A stretch of 64,000 nucleotides of DNA, from assembly GCF_051811025.1 (NCBI RefSeq), contig NZ_JBPWQE010000001.1, positions 2,790,001 to 2,854,000 on the forward strand, in the 5' to 3' direction. This stretch comes from Tardiphaga sp051811025. GTDB taxonomy: Bacteria > Pseudomonadota > Alphaproteobacteria > Rhizobiales > Xanthobacteraceae. The position numbers and the translations under genes were made by a program. The notes beneath the pieces are model-generated. The model saw nothing but the letters and a program-made list of their open reading frames with translations, made no database searches and was not told the origin of the DNA. Of the stretch, positions 1 through 7,689 are shown one piece after another (position 1 is the stretch's first letter; the number at the start of each line of letters is the position of its first letter).

Positions 1-1
1 T

Positions 2-955
2 CTCGTGCCGCCGCAGGGCATCAAGCTGACGCCGCGGCACTACGCCTATCTGAAAATTTCGGAAGGCTGCAATAACCGCTGCACCTTCTGCATCATCCCG
101 AAGCTGCGCGGCGATCTCGTCTCACGCCCGGCCAACGAGGTGCTGTTAGAGGCTGAGAAGCTGGTGAAGGCCGGCGTCAAGGAGTTGCTGGTCGTGTCGC
201 AGGACACCTCGGCCTACGGCGTCGATATCAAATACGCCACCAGCCCGTGGAAGGATCGCGAGGTCCGCGCCAAGTTCTATGATCTCGCCAAGGAGCTCGG
301 CGAACTCGGCGCCTGGGTGCGGCTGCAATATGTTTACCCGTATCCGCATGTCGACGAGGTCATCGGGTTGATGAATGCCGGCAGCAATGTGCTGCCCTAT
401 CTCGACATCCCGTTCCAGCATGCGGCCCCGGAAGTGTTGAAGGCGATGAAGCGCCCGGCCGCTCAGGACAAGACGCTCGCCCGCATCAAGAAGTGGCGCG
501 AGATGTGCCCGGATCTCACACTCCGCTCGACCTTCATCGTCGGCTTCCCCGGCGAGACCGAAAGCGATTTTCAGTATCTGCTCGACTGGCTGGAAGAAGC
601 GCAGATCGACCGCGTTGGCGCGTTCAAATACGAGTCCGTGGCGGGTGCGACCTCCAACGCCATCGCCAATGCGGTGCCGGAAGAGATCAAACAGCAGCGC
701 TGGAATGCATTGATGGAGCGTCAGCAGAAAATCTCGGCACGCCGCTTGAAGCGCAAGGTCGGCACACGCCAGCAGATCATCATCGACGAAGTCGGCCCGA
801 CCGTGTCGAAGGGCCGCTCGAAGGCGGATGCGCCTGACATCGACGGATCGGTCTATATCACCGCACGCCGGCCGCTGAAGGTCGGCGAGATCGTCACGGC
901 GAAAATCGAACGCGCGGATGCGTATGATCTGCACGGGACGGTGGCGGGGTTCTGA
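2..955 (+). CDS. rimO: Ribosomal protein S12 methylthiotransferase RimO (3' part, start outside window)
   Basis: RimO is a radical-SAM enzyme that adds a methylthio group to a conserved aspartate of ribosomal protein S12. The fragment holds the radical-SAM cluster motif CNNRCTFC in the context 'KISEGCNNRCTFCIIP', followed by 'RGDLVSRP' and 'SQDTSAYGVD', which match RimO rather than the related MiaB. The last ~65 residues form the TRAM-like RNA/protein-binding end. The N-terminal UPF0004 domain lies upstream of the window, so the reading frame is open at base 2 and the GTG at base 5 is internal. The gene ends in TGA at 953-955, followed by an inverted repeat. Confidence 0.95.
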   Translation, partial: LVPPQGIKLTPRHYAYLKISEGCNNRCTFCIIPKLRGDLVSRPANEVLLEAEKLVKAGVKELLVVSQDTSAYGVDIKYATSPWKDREVRAKFYDLAKELGELGAWVRLQYVYPYPHVDEVIGLMNAGSNVLPYLDIPFQHAAPEVLKAMKRPAAQDKTLARIKKWREMCPDLTLRSTFIVGFPGETESDFQYLLDWLEEAQIDRVGAFKYESVAGATSNAIANAVPEEIKQQRWNALMERQQKISARRLKRKVGTRQQIIIDEVGPTVSKGRSKADAPDIDGSVYITARRPLKVGEIVTAKIERADAYDLHGTVAGF

Positions 956-980
956 GAGACGCGCCGGCGGAAGTAGTTTC

Positions 981-1149
981 CCTCCCCCAAGCGTAGCGCA
1001 GTGGGGAGGGTCGACCGAGCGAAGCGGAGGTCGGGGTGGGGTGTCTCCGCGAGAATACGAAGCCTGTGGCGCCACCCCACCCGTCTCGAACGCTGCGCGT
1101 TCGATCCACCCTCCCCACGGCGCGTGGCTACGCCACGCTTGGGGGAGGG
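981..1149. repeat. Long imperfect inverted repeat between convergent genes
   Basis: The left arm (about 981-1043) begins CCTCCCCCAAGCGTAGCG and the right arm (about 1071-1149) ends with its complement, CGCCACGCTTGGGGGAGG. Inside, CCCACCCCGACC-type and GGTCGGGGTGGG-type blocks also pair. The whole region could fold into one long hairpin of roughly 70-bp arms with small bulges. It lies between the 3' ends of rimO and the quinone oxidoreductase gene, so it may act as a bidirectional transcription stop. GC-rich intergenic palindromes of this type are common in Bradyrhizobiaceae. No second full copy was seen in this window. Confidence 0.8.
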
Positions 1150-1159
1150 AAAAACAACC

Positions 1160-2134
1160 TCACACCTTCAAAATAACCGCGCCTGTGGTCTTGCGTGCTT
1201 CCAGATCGATATGCGCCTTGGCCGCATCCTTCAGCGCATAAGCGTGATTGATCGGCACATGCAGCTTGCCATCGATCACAGCCGAGAACAGCGTGTCGGC
1301 GCCTTCCAGCAGTTCCGATCGCTTGGCGACATAGTCGTTCAGCTTGGGACGCGTCGCGAACAGCGAGCCGTGATTGTTGAGTTCGGCGATCGCGAATGGC
1401 GGCACAGGGCCAGAGGCGTTGCCGAACGACACCCACATGCCGCGCGGCTTCAGGCATGACAGCGAGCCTGGATAGGTGGTCTTGCCCACACCGTCATAGA
1501 CCACGTCGCAGAGTTCGTTACGGCTGATCTGCTTCACGCGATCGACGAAGTTCTCTTCGTTGTAATAGATGACGTGATCGCAGCCATTGGCCAGCGCCAA
1601 CTCGCCCTTCTCTTTCGAGCCGACGGTCCCGATCACATGCGCACCCATGGCCTTGGCCCACTGGCAGGCGAGCAGACCGATGCCGCCCGCTGCAGCATGG
1701 ATCAACACGCGGTGATGCGGCTCGACCTTGAAAGTCTTGTGCAGCAGATACCAGACCGTGAGACCCTTCAGCATCAGCACGGCGCCCTGCTCGTGGGTGA
1801 TGCGATCCGGCAGTTTCACCAGCCGATCAGCGGCAAACACGCGCTCGGTGGCATAGCTGCCGAGGGCCGAATAATAAGCGACGCGATCGCCCGGATGGAA
1901 TCCGGTGACGCCTGGCCCGACTTCAACCACTTCGCCCGAGGCCTCATTGCCGGCAATGAACGGCAGCTGCGGCGCCTTGTAGAGGCCGCTGCGGAAGTAC
2001 GTATCGATAAAATTGACACCAATGGCATGCTGGCGGATGCGCACCTCGCCCGCAGCCGGTGCCGGGACCTGCACGTCTTCATAAGTGAGGACTTCGGGTC
2101 CACCGATCTCGTGGACGCGGACGGCTTTGGTCAT
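1160..2134 (-). CDS. Zinc-independent quinone oxidoreductase (QOR family, MDR superfamily)
   Basis: This 324-residue protein is a medium-chain dehydrogenase/reductase of the NADPH:quinone oxidoreductase type, which reduces quinones using NADPH in the cytoplasm. It starts 'MTKAVRVHEIGGPEVL' and carries the QOR signature around residues 35-65 ('GVNFIDTYFRSGLY', 'GNEASGEVVEVGPGV'). The nucleotide-binding glycine motif 'HAAAGGIGLLACQWAK' is near residue 150. No catalytic-zinc cysteine/histidine set is visible, as expected for this subgroup. Length is typical. The ATG at 2134 follows a GGGAG ribosome-binding site. It is transcribed alone, convergent with rimO. The natural substrate cannot be told from sequence. 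Confidence 0.9.
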   Translation of the reverse strand: MTKAVRVHEIGGPEVLTYEDVQVPAPAAGEVRIRQHAIGVNFIDTYFRSGLYKAPQLPFIAGNEASGEVVEVGPGVTGFHPGDRVAYYSALGSYATERVFAADRLVKLPDRITHEQGAVLMLKGLTVWYLLHKTFKVEPHHRVLIHAAAGGIGLLACQWAKAMGAHVIGTVGSKEKGELALANGCDHVIYYNEENFVDRVKQISRNELCDVVYDGVGKTTYPGSLSCLKPRGMWVSFGNASGPVPPFAIAELNNHGSLFATRPKLNDYVAKRSELLEGADTLFSAVIDGKLHVPINHAYALKDAAKAHIDLEARKTTGAVILKV

Positions 2135-2190
2135 CGTTCAATCTCCCTGAATGACTTTGGTCTCAAGCGATAACCAACACCCGCGTGATG

Positions 2191-2928
2191 TCAACCTGTG
2201 CCCGGCTGTGCCCGCTTTCGGCGGTTGCGCTTCGCCAGCACGTTGAACAGCTCGACCGCCGCCGAGAACAATATGGCGAAATAGATGTAACCGCGCGGAA
2301 TATGGAATTTGAATCCATCCGCCATCAGCGAAACGCCGATCAGCACCAGGAAGGCTAGCGCCAGCATCTTGGTGGTCGGATATTGCGCCACGAAGCGCGC
2401 CACTGGCCCGGACGATACATACATCACCGCACAGGCGATGATGACGGCGGCCACCATGATCTCGATGTCCTGCGCCATGCCAATCGCAGTGATGATGGAG
2501 TCGAGCGAGAAAACGAGATCAACGACGATAACCTGCAGGATCACCCAGGCAAAGGCGTTCGGCGCCGGCTTCTCAGCGTCATGCCCTTCGCGCGCCTCGA
2601 CCTCGGCGTGAATCTCATGTGTCGCCTTGGCAATCAGGAACAGACCGCCTCCGATCAGGATCAGATCGCGCCAGGAGAATGCGAGGCTTCTCACCGTGAT
2701 GACAGGTTCGGTCAGACCGATCAGCCAGACGAGAACGCTCAGCAGGATGATGCGGAACACCAGCGCCAGCGCGAGACCGATCTGGCGTGCGCGGGTTGCC
2801 TGCGGCTCCGGCAGCCGCGACACCAGCACCGACAGGAAAATCACATTGTCGATACCAAGTACGATTTCGAGCGCGGTCAGCGTCAAGAGCGCGGCCCAGG
2901 CTTCGGGGCTGGAAAACAGTTCGATCAT
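2191..2928 (-). CDS. TerC-family integral membrane protein
   Basis: A 245-residue protein with about seven hydrophobic segments and the TerC family hallmark 'EIVLGIDNVIFLSVL' at residues ~21-35, with a second acidic motif 'VDLVFSLDSIITAIG' near residue 135. Conserved acidic residues inside the membrane segments fit the proposed metal-ion (Mn2+) export role of TerC/Alx-type proteins. A tellurite-resistance role is not implied here, because no other ter genes are present. Its start codon overlaps the stop of the upstream phosphatidylcholine synthase gene (ATGA, 2925-2928), so the two are translationally coupled. The C-terminus is short and basic ('KRNRRKRAQ'). Confidence 0.9.
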   Translation of the reverse strand: MIELFSSPEAWAALLTLTALEIVLGIDNVIFLSVLVSRLPEPQATRARQIGLALALVFRIILLSVLVWLIGLTEPVITVRSLAFSWRDLILIGGGLFLIAKATHEIHAEVEAREGHDAEKPAPNAFAWVILQVIVVDLVFSLDSIITAIGMAQDIEIMVAAVIIACAVMYVSSGPVARFVAQYPTTKMLALAFLVLIGVSLMADGFKFHIPRGYIYFAILFSAAVELFNVLAKRNRRKRAQPGTG

Positions 2929-3659
2929 GATTTGGAGGGCCTCATGAGGCGGATGACGGCGTCACCGCAGACAATGTAAAAAGCGATCGCGCAGAGCGCG
3001 ACCGTAATAGGCAAAGCAACAGCGAAGTTCTGTATCAGCGTGATGACGGCCAGCACAGCCCAGATCGCCATCAGTGACAGGTTCAACCGGCGCAGACGCG
3101 TCACGCGAACGGGATGCAGCACATGCACCGGCACAAAGGTCAGGACGATCAGCGCCAGCATCGCAAGGCTCGCGATGACGGGTGATGGTTGCAGCAAGAA
3201 CAGATAGAACGCCGCCCCGTTCCACAGCGCCGGAAAACCGCGAAAGTGGTTGTCGTCGGTCTTCATGCGTTTGTCGGCAAAATATAGTGCGCTGGTGACG
3301 ACGATACCGGCACCGAGCAGCACCGCCGTCCACGGCACCAACAGACCGGAGGCCGCGATCGCATAGGCTGGCACGAACACGTAAGTGAGGAAGTCGACCA
3401 CGAAATCGAGCGCGTCGCCGGACCAATCCGGCAGCACGCGGCCGACGTCGAAGTGTCGGGCGATCGGGCCATCAAGCCCATCGATGATCAGCGCCAAACC
3501 GAGCCAGCCGAACATCGCAGCCCATTCGCCGCGCACGGCGCTCATCATGGCAATGAGTGCCACGCCGGCACCGAGCGCCGTAAAGATGTGAACCGAGAAC
3601 GCCGCCGCGCGCGCGGATCGTGACGACGATGGGAGTTGGTCCGGACTCGAAGCGGTCAT
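2925..3659 (-). CDS. pcs: Phosphatidylcholine synthase (CDP-alcohol phosphatidyltransferase)
   Basis: Pcs condenses choline with CDP-diacylglycerol to give phosphatidylcholine in the inner membrane, a pathway typical of rhizobia and relatives. The CDP-alcohol phosphotransferase motif is present as 'DGLDGPIAR' followed by 'GDALDFVVDFLTY', with the spacing D-G-x2-A-R-x8-G-x3-D-x3-D shifted as in Pcs proteins. 'FADKRMKTDDNHFRGFPALWN' is also Pcs-like. There are about eight hydrophobic segments. I chose the ATG at 3659 (244 aa), which begins just before the conserved region; a GTG at 3698 would add 13 residues. It overlaps the TerC gene by 4 nt. Confidence 0.88.
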   Translation of the reverse strand: MTASSPDQLPSSSRSARAAAFSVHIFTALGAGVALIAMMSAVRGEWAAMFGWLGLALIIDGLDGPIARHFDVGRVLPDWSGDALDFVVDFLTYVFVPAYAIAASGLLVPWTAVLLGAGIVVTSALYFADKRMKTDDNHFRGFPALWNGAAFYLFLLQPSPVIASLAMLALIVLTFVPVHVLHPVRVTRLRRLNLSLMAIWAVLAVITLIQNFAVALPITVALCAIAFYIVCGDAVIRLMRPSKS

Positions 3660-3795
3660 ATGCCGGGAATTGCTAGCAGGAATCGGCCCGATTTGCACAG
3701 GCGCCGATGCGGCCTTCGGCCACCCGGCACTGCGGGAACGATTCCGCGGCGCCTAACGGCTTGAAAATACCGGGCCAAAGGCCGATGGTCCGACC

Positions 3796-4998
3796 ATGAC
3801 CGAGACCTCTGCTTCCACCTCCACCTATGATGTCGCCGTTGTCGGCGGCGGTCCTGCCGGCCTTGCTGCGGCCCTCGCGCTGGCCGAGACCGGCGCCCGC
3901 ACCGCCCTCATCGCCCGCCGCGTCCCCTACGGCGACAACCGCACCACCGCGCTGCTTGGCGGCTCCGTCGCATTTCTGGAAAGCCTTGATGTCTGGCGCC
4001 GCTGCGCCGACAAGGCGGCCGCGCTGACGACCATGCGGCTGGTGGATGACACCAACCGGCTGATCCGCGCGCCCGAAGTCAAATTCGTCTGCAGCGAGAT
4101 CGGCCTCGAGACCTTCGGCTACAATATCGAGAACCGCGAATTGATGATCGCGCTCGAAGCGCGCGCCGCGGAATTGACCAATCTCATTCGCATCGATGAC
4201 GAGGCCGATACGGTCACGCCGGACGAGATGCAGGTTCAGGTCCGCACCCGGCAAGGCCAGGTCTTGGTGGCGCGGCTGATCGTCGGCGCCGATGGCCGCC
4301 AGTCCCTGTGCCGCGAGGCCGCGGGCATTTCAGTCAAGCGACGCGCGCTTGAGCAGACCGCGCTGACCTTCAACATCGCGCATAGCCGGCCGCACAAGAA
4401 CATGTCGACGGAGTTTCACACCCCCGCCGGTCCCTGCGTGTTCGTGCCCCTGCCCGGCAATCGCTCCAGCGTCGTCTGGGTCAACAAGCCCCGGGATGCC
4501 GAGCGCCTGATGGCATTGAGCGATGAAGCATTGTCGGTCGCCGCCGAGAAACAATCGCATTCGATCCTCGGCCGGGTTCAGGTCGAACCCGGCAGGCATG
4601 TGTTTCCATTGGCCATTGAGCAGCCAAGCCAACTGGCGAAGAACCGCATCGTGCTGGTCGGCGAAGCCGCCCATGTGGTGCCGCCGATCGGTGCACAGGG
4701 TCTCAATCTCGGCCTACGCGACGCCGGCGATATCGCTGACGTCGTTCGCGATGCCGGCATGAATGGCGCGGATATCGGCGCAGCGCCGGTGCTGGCGCGT
4801 TTCGAGAAGACCCGCCGCAGCGACATCTCCTCGCGAACCTTCGCCATCGACATGGCTAACCGTTCGCTGCTCAGCGATCTCCTCCCGATGCAAGTGATCC
4901 GCGCGGCCGGCATGCATGCGATGGGATCGATCGGCCCGTTGCGCCGTCTGGCGATGCGCGAGGGCCTGTCGCCATCGTGGCGCAAGAGCGCTTCCTAG
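3796..4998 (+). CDS. UbiH/UbiF-family FAD-dependent hydroxylase
   Basis: A 400-residue flavoprotein monooxygenase of the UbiH/UbiF/Coq6 group, which hydroxylates the ring of ubiquinone precursors. The FAD-binding Rossmann motif 'VVGGGPAGLAAALALAE' lies at residues ~15-31. The second FAD motif is 'LVGEAAHVVPPIGAQGLNLG' near residue 290, the family's G-D/E-A-A-H-x2-P-P-x-G-A-Q-G signature. 'IVGADGRQS' near residue 158 matches the DG motif. It stands alone on the plus strand, divergent from pcs. Which ring position it hydroxylates cannot be decided from sequence alone. Confidence 0.88.
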   Translation: MTETSASTSTYDVAVVGGGPAGLAAALALAETGARTALIARRVPYGDNRTTALLGGSVAFLESLDVWRRCADKAAALTTMRLVDDTNRLIRAPEVKFVCSEIGLETFGYNIENRELMIALEARAAELTNLIRIDDEADTVTPDEMQVQVRTRQGQVLVARLIVGADGRQSLCREAAGISVKRRALEQTALTFNIAHSRPHKNMSTEFHTPAGPCVFVPLPGNRSSVVWVNKPRDAERLMALSDEALSVAAEKQSHSILGRVQVEPGRHVFPLAIEQPSQLAKNRIVLVGEAAHVVPPIGAQGLNLGLRDAGDIADVVRDAGMNGADIGAAPVLARFEKTRRSDISSRTFAIDMANRSLLSDLLPMQVIRAAGMHAMGSIGPLRRLAMREGLSPSWRKSAS

Positions 4999-5012
4999 AG
5001 ATCTCACGCGTC

Positions 5013-5966
5013 CTAAGGGAACGCGATCTGGCCGCTCTTCAGGAAATACATCACCGAGGTCAGCGTCAGCACCGACACGAAAGTGCCGAGCAGCACGGCG
5101 ACCGATGCAGGCTCGATCCAGCTATCGTATTGCCGCGCGATCACGAACACATTCAGCGCCGGCGGCAATGACGCGAGCAGCACGGCCGTCGCGGCCCATA
5201 CCGGCGGGAACGGCCCGAGCAACAGCATCAAGCCGAACACGATTAGCGGATGAATGAGCAGCTTGATGAAGATCAGGCCAGGCACCTCCCACGGCACGCG
5301 CCCCAACGGCCGCAAGGCAACCGTCACACCCAGCGCGAACAGCGCAACGGGCGCGGCAGAATTCTGCAGGAACAGCAGCATGCCGTCGACCGCGACCGGC
5401 ATCTGGATGTGAAACGCTGCGACGAAAGCGCCGAGATAGGCTGCCACGATCAGCGGATGCAGCACGATATGCTTGATGACGATGCCGATGGTCGGGAGCA
5501 GCGGCCGCTTGTCACCCGAGGTCAGCGCCATCATCAGCGGTGCGATCGAGAACAGGAAGATGCTGTCGAAACAGAACACCAGCGCGGTCGGTACCGCCGC
5601 TTTCGGCCCAAGCACCGCCAGCGCCAGTCCCGGACCCATATAGCCGATATTGCCATAACCGCCGGCGAGTCCCGCCATCCCGGCCTCGCGCATGGTCAGC
5701 CGGCCGAGGAATTTACCGGTGCCGACCGACAGAAAGAACGCCGTCGCGGTCGCCAGCGTGGTGCCGATCACGAAGGGCAGATTGTTGAGTTCCTCGAACG
5801 GCGTCTTCGCCATGATCCGAAAGAACAGCGCCGGCAGCGACACATAGAGGAGGAAGAAATTCATCCAGGCGAGGCCGGATTCCGGCAGGTTCTTCACCTT
5901 GCCGCAGGCGAAGCCGATAAAGATCAGCCCGAAATACGGCAGTGCAAGATTGAGGACGTCCATCAT
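5013..5966 (-). CDS. AEC-family transporter (auxin efflux carrier / malate permease type)
   Basis: A 317-residue membrane protein with about ten hydrophobic helices in two halves, characteristic of the AEC/MTF fold ('YFGLIFIGFACGKVKNLP' near the N-terminus; 'AGLAGGYGNIGYMGPGLAL' around residue 95). Family members export or import small organic acids; the substrate here is unknown. Length is normal. It is convergent with the UbiH-like gene, with only 14 bp between the stop codons. Two in-frame ATGs (5966 and 5963) give nearly the same protein. Confidence 0.88.
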   Translation of the reverse strand: MMDVLNLALPYFGLIFIGFACGKVKNLPESGLAWMNFFLLYVSLPALFFRIMAKTPFEELNNLPFVIGTTLATATAFFLSVGTGKFLGRLTMREAGMAGLAGGYGNIGYMGPGLALAVLGPKAAVPTALVFCFDSIFLFSIAPLMMALTSGDKRPLLPTIGIVIKHIVLHPLIVAAYLGAFVAAFHIQMPVAVDGMLLFLQNSAAPVALFALGVTVALRPLGRVPWEVPGLIFIKLLIHPLIVFGLMLLLGPFPPVWAATAVLLASLPPALNVFVIARQYDSWIEPASVAVLLGTFVSVLTLTSVMYFLKSGQIAFP

Positions 5967-6087
5967 GTCGTGCGTGTTTTTCTTGGTTCTTGGCCCGGTG
6001 GGCGGAATAGCGGGGAGCGGCTTCCGGCTGTCTTAATTCCGTCGTTTGCCTCTAGCATCGGCCACAATCCTGGTCTATTCGACCAGA

Positions 6088-6420
6088 ATGATTAAAGCGC
6101 GGACAGCCAAATTCCAGATTGGACAGATCGTCCGCCACCGGATCTTTTCGTTCCGGGGGGTGGTGTTCGACATCGATCCGGAATTCAACAACACCGAAGA
6201 ATGGTGGCTGTCGATCCCCGAAGACGTCCGTCCGAGCAAGGACCAGCCATTTTACCATCTGCTGGCCGAGAATTCTGAGTCGGAATACGTCGCTTATGTC
6301 TCCGAGCAGAACCTGCTGCCGGATGAATCCGGCGAGCCTATCCGGCACTCCCAGGTCGCCGAGATATTCATCAAAGATAAGTCCGGTAGCTACCGGCCAC
6401 GCAATCCGTCGCTGAACTGA
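6088..6420 (+). CDS. hspQ: Heat-shock protein HspQ
   Basis: HspQ is a small hemimethylated-DNA-binding-fold protein that acts as a specificity factor and substrate for Lon/Clp proteolysis. The 110-residue product begins 'MIKARTAKFQIGQIVRHR' and contains the family core 'FRGVVFDIDPEF' and 'QPFYHLLAENSESEYVAYV'. The ATG at 6088 matches the usual family start; a TTG at 6046 would only add a non-conserved leader. The gene is monocistronic and followed by a REP-type palindrome and a strong bidirectional terminator. Confidence 0.92.
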   Translation: MIKARTAKFQIGQIVRHRIFSFRGVVFDIDPEFNNTEEWWLSIPEDVRPSKDQPFYHLLAENSESEYVAYVSEQNLLPDESGEPIRHSQVAEIFIKDKSGSYRPRNPSLN

Positions 6421-6430
6421 CGCCGAAGGC

Positions 6431-6580
6431 GTCATCCCGGGGCGCGCTCTTCGCGCGAACCCGGGATCTCCGCATGTTCATCGTTCCCAACGTCATCACT
6501 TCGGGATTCCGGGTTCACGTCCGGCAAGAGCCGGCCGCGCCCTCAGGCACACCAATTGGTGTGCCGGGGAATGACGAGTG
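6431..6580. repeat. REP-like intergenic palindrome, copy 1
   Basis: The segment starts GTCATCCCGGGGCGCGC and ends GTGCCGGGGAATGACG, with inner 'GAACCCGGGAT' / 'ATTCCGGGTTC' blocks that also pair. Related copies sit at 19038-19318 and 62089-62305. A side hairpin 'GGCACACCAATTGGTGTGCC' is a perfect palindrome. This 'GTCATTCCGGGGCGC...GAATGAC' family is a dispersed intergenic repeat. It encodes no credible protein. Confidence 0.8.
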
Positions 6581-6594
6581 TGAACTAGCAACAA

Positions 6595-6622
6595 AAAAGG
6601 CGCTCATTTCTGAGCGCCTTTT
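6595..6622. terminator. Bidirectional Rho-independent terminator (hspQ / ialB)
   Basis: The stem AAAAGGCGCTCA pairs perfectly with TGAGCGCCTTTT across a TTTC loop, with a T-tract in both directions. It sits between the convergent hspQ and IalB-like genes and can serve both. Confidence 0.93.
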
Positions 6623-6642
6623 CGTTTGTCTGTTGAACCAGC

Positions 6643-7464
6643 TTACTTCGCGGCCGGATTGGCCGGGGCCGCCGGTGCTGCACCAGCTGCCGGCTGCTGG
6701 GCTTCGAGCTTGGCGCGGGCTTCCGCAGCGCGCTTCTGCAGCTCTTCCTGCAGCTTCTTCTGGGTTTCTTCGAACACCTTCGGATCGGTCGGCGGGCCGT
6801 CATAGGCCTTGGCGAATTCGGCCAGCGGCAGCGGCAGCGTCAGCGGTGCACCGTTGGAGTTGATCGCCTGCACGATCAGGTTCTGGCCCTTCTTCAGATT
6901 GGCCAGGAGCTCCGGGGTGACTTCGTAATCGGACATACAGCCGTTAGCGAAGCAGATCACATAGGGGCTCTGCGCCGGGGCATTGCTGTCCACGATCACG
7001 CGGGTGCCGTGCACGAGCTGCATGCCGAGCGGCAGCGTTACGCGCAGGATCTTCTTCGGTTCGCCTTCCGGCTCGATAATGACGGCGGCGATGACGGGCT
7101 GGCCCGACTCGATGCGACCATCCTTGCCAGTGAAGCAGACCTGCTTGGCATTGGCGTCCTGACCCTTGAGGCAGAACTTGGTCCACGGCGCATAAATCAG
7201 CTGAACCTGCTGATCGGCCGGTGGCGCGCCTGCGGCCGGCGCCTGGGCGGCGGGAGCGGCCGGGGCAGCCTTCGGTGCAGCTTTCGGCGCAGCCTTGGGC
7301 GCAGGCGCAGCAGCCTTCGGCGCCGCGGCAGGCGGTGCACCAGGCGCTGGAGCCTGCGCATACGCAACCGGAGCGATCATCGTGGCGGTCAAGGCCGTCG
7401 CCGCCAGAAGCGCGAAGCCCCGCCCGCGCGGCAGAACCGACGCAGCCAAGAGACGGAAATTCAT
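6643..7464 (-). CDS. Invasion-associated locus B (IalB)-family secreted protein
   Basis: A 273-residue exported protein. Residues 1-36 form a signal peptide ending near 'AYAQA'. Residues ~37-95 are an Ala/Pro/Lys-rich linker with repeated 'KAAPKAAP'. The IalB domain follows ('WTKFCLKG', 'CFTGKDGR', 'VICFANGCMSDYEV'), with four cysteines that could form two disulfides. The C-terminus is a charged 'EETQKKLQEELQKRAAEARAKLE' helix and an Ala/Pro tail. IalB was named from Bartonella invasion, but related proteins are widespread in Rhizobiales and their function is unclear. The ATG at 7464 was chosen because the signal peptide begins there; upstream in-frame starts lack one. Confidence 0.87.
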   Translation of the reverse strand: MNFRLLAASVLPRGRGFALLAATALTATMIAPVAYAQAPAPGAPPAAAPKAAAPAPKAAPKAAPKAAPAAPAAQAPAAGAPPADQQVQLIYAPWTKFCLKGQDANAKQVCFTGKDGRIESGQPVIAAVIIEPEGEPKKILRVTLPLGMQLVHGTRVIVDSNAPAQSPYVICFANGCMSDYEVTPELLANLKKGQNLIVQAINSNGAPLTLPLPLAEFAKAYDGPPTDPKVFEETQKKLQEELQKRAAEARAKLEAQQPAAGAAPAAPANPAAK

Positions 7465-7689
7465 TTCGGAAAACCCTTTCTGAACGGAGGCGCTCATATC
7501 CCGGAGGCGGCGCTGACAGTCACCCGTTGGCGGGTGTCTCGGTGCCAATTACGGCCGTTACGTGACAGGCCGCGACGTCCTCGTCAATTGTCCGCTTTCA
7601 ATACAGCGGCCGACGAAAAGATCAATGGCGCCAGCCCTATTTGATCCATGGCACAGGTTCGGGGCGGGCAGCCATGGTAAAGTTCCTCT

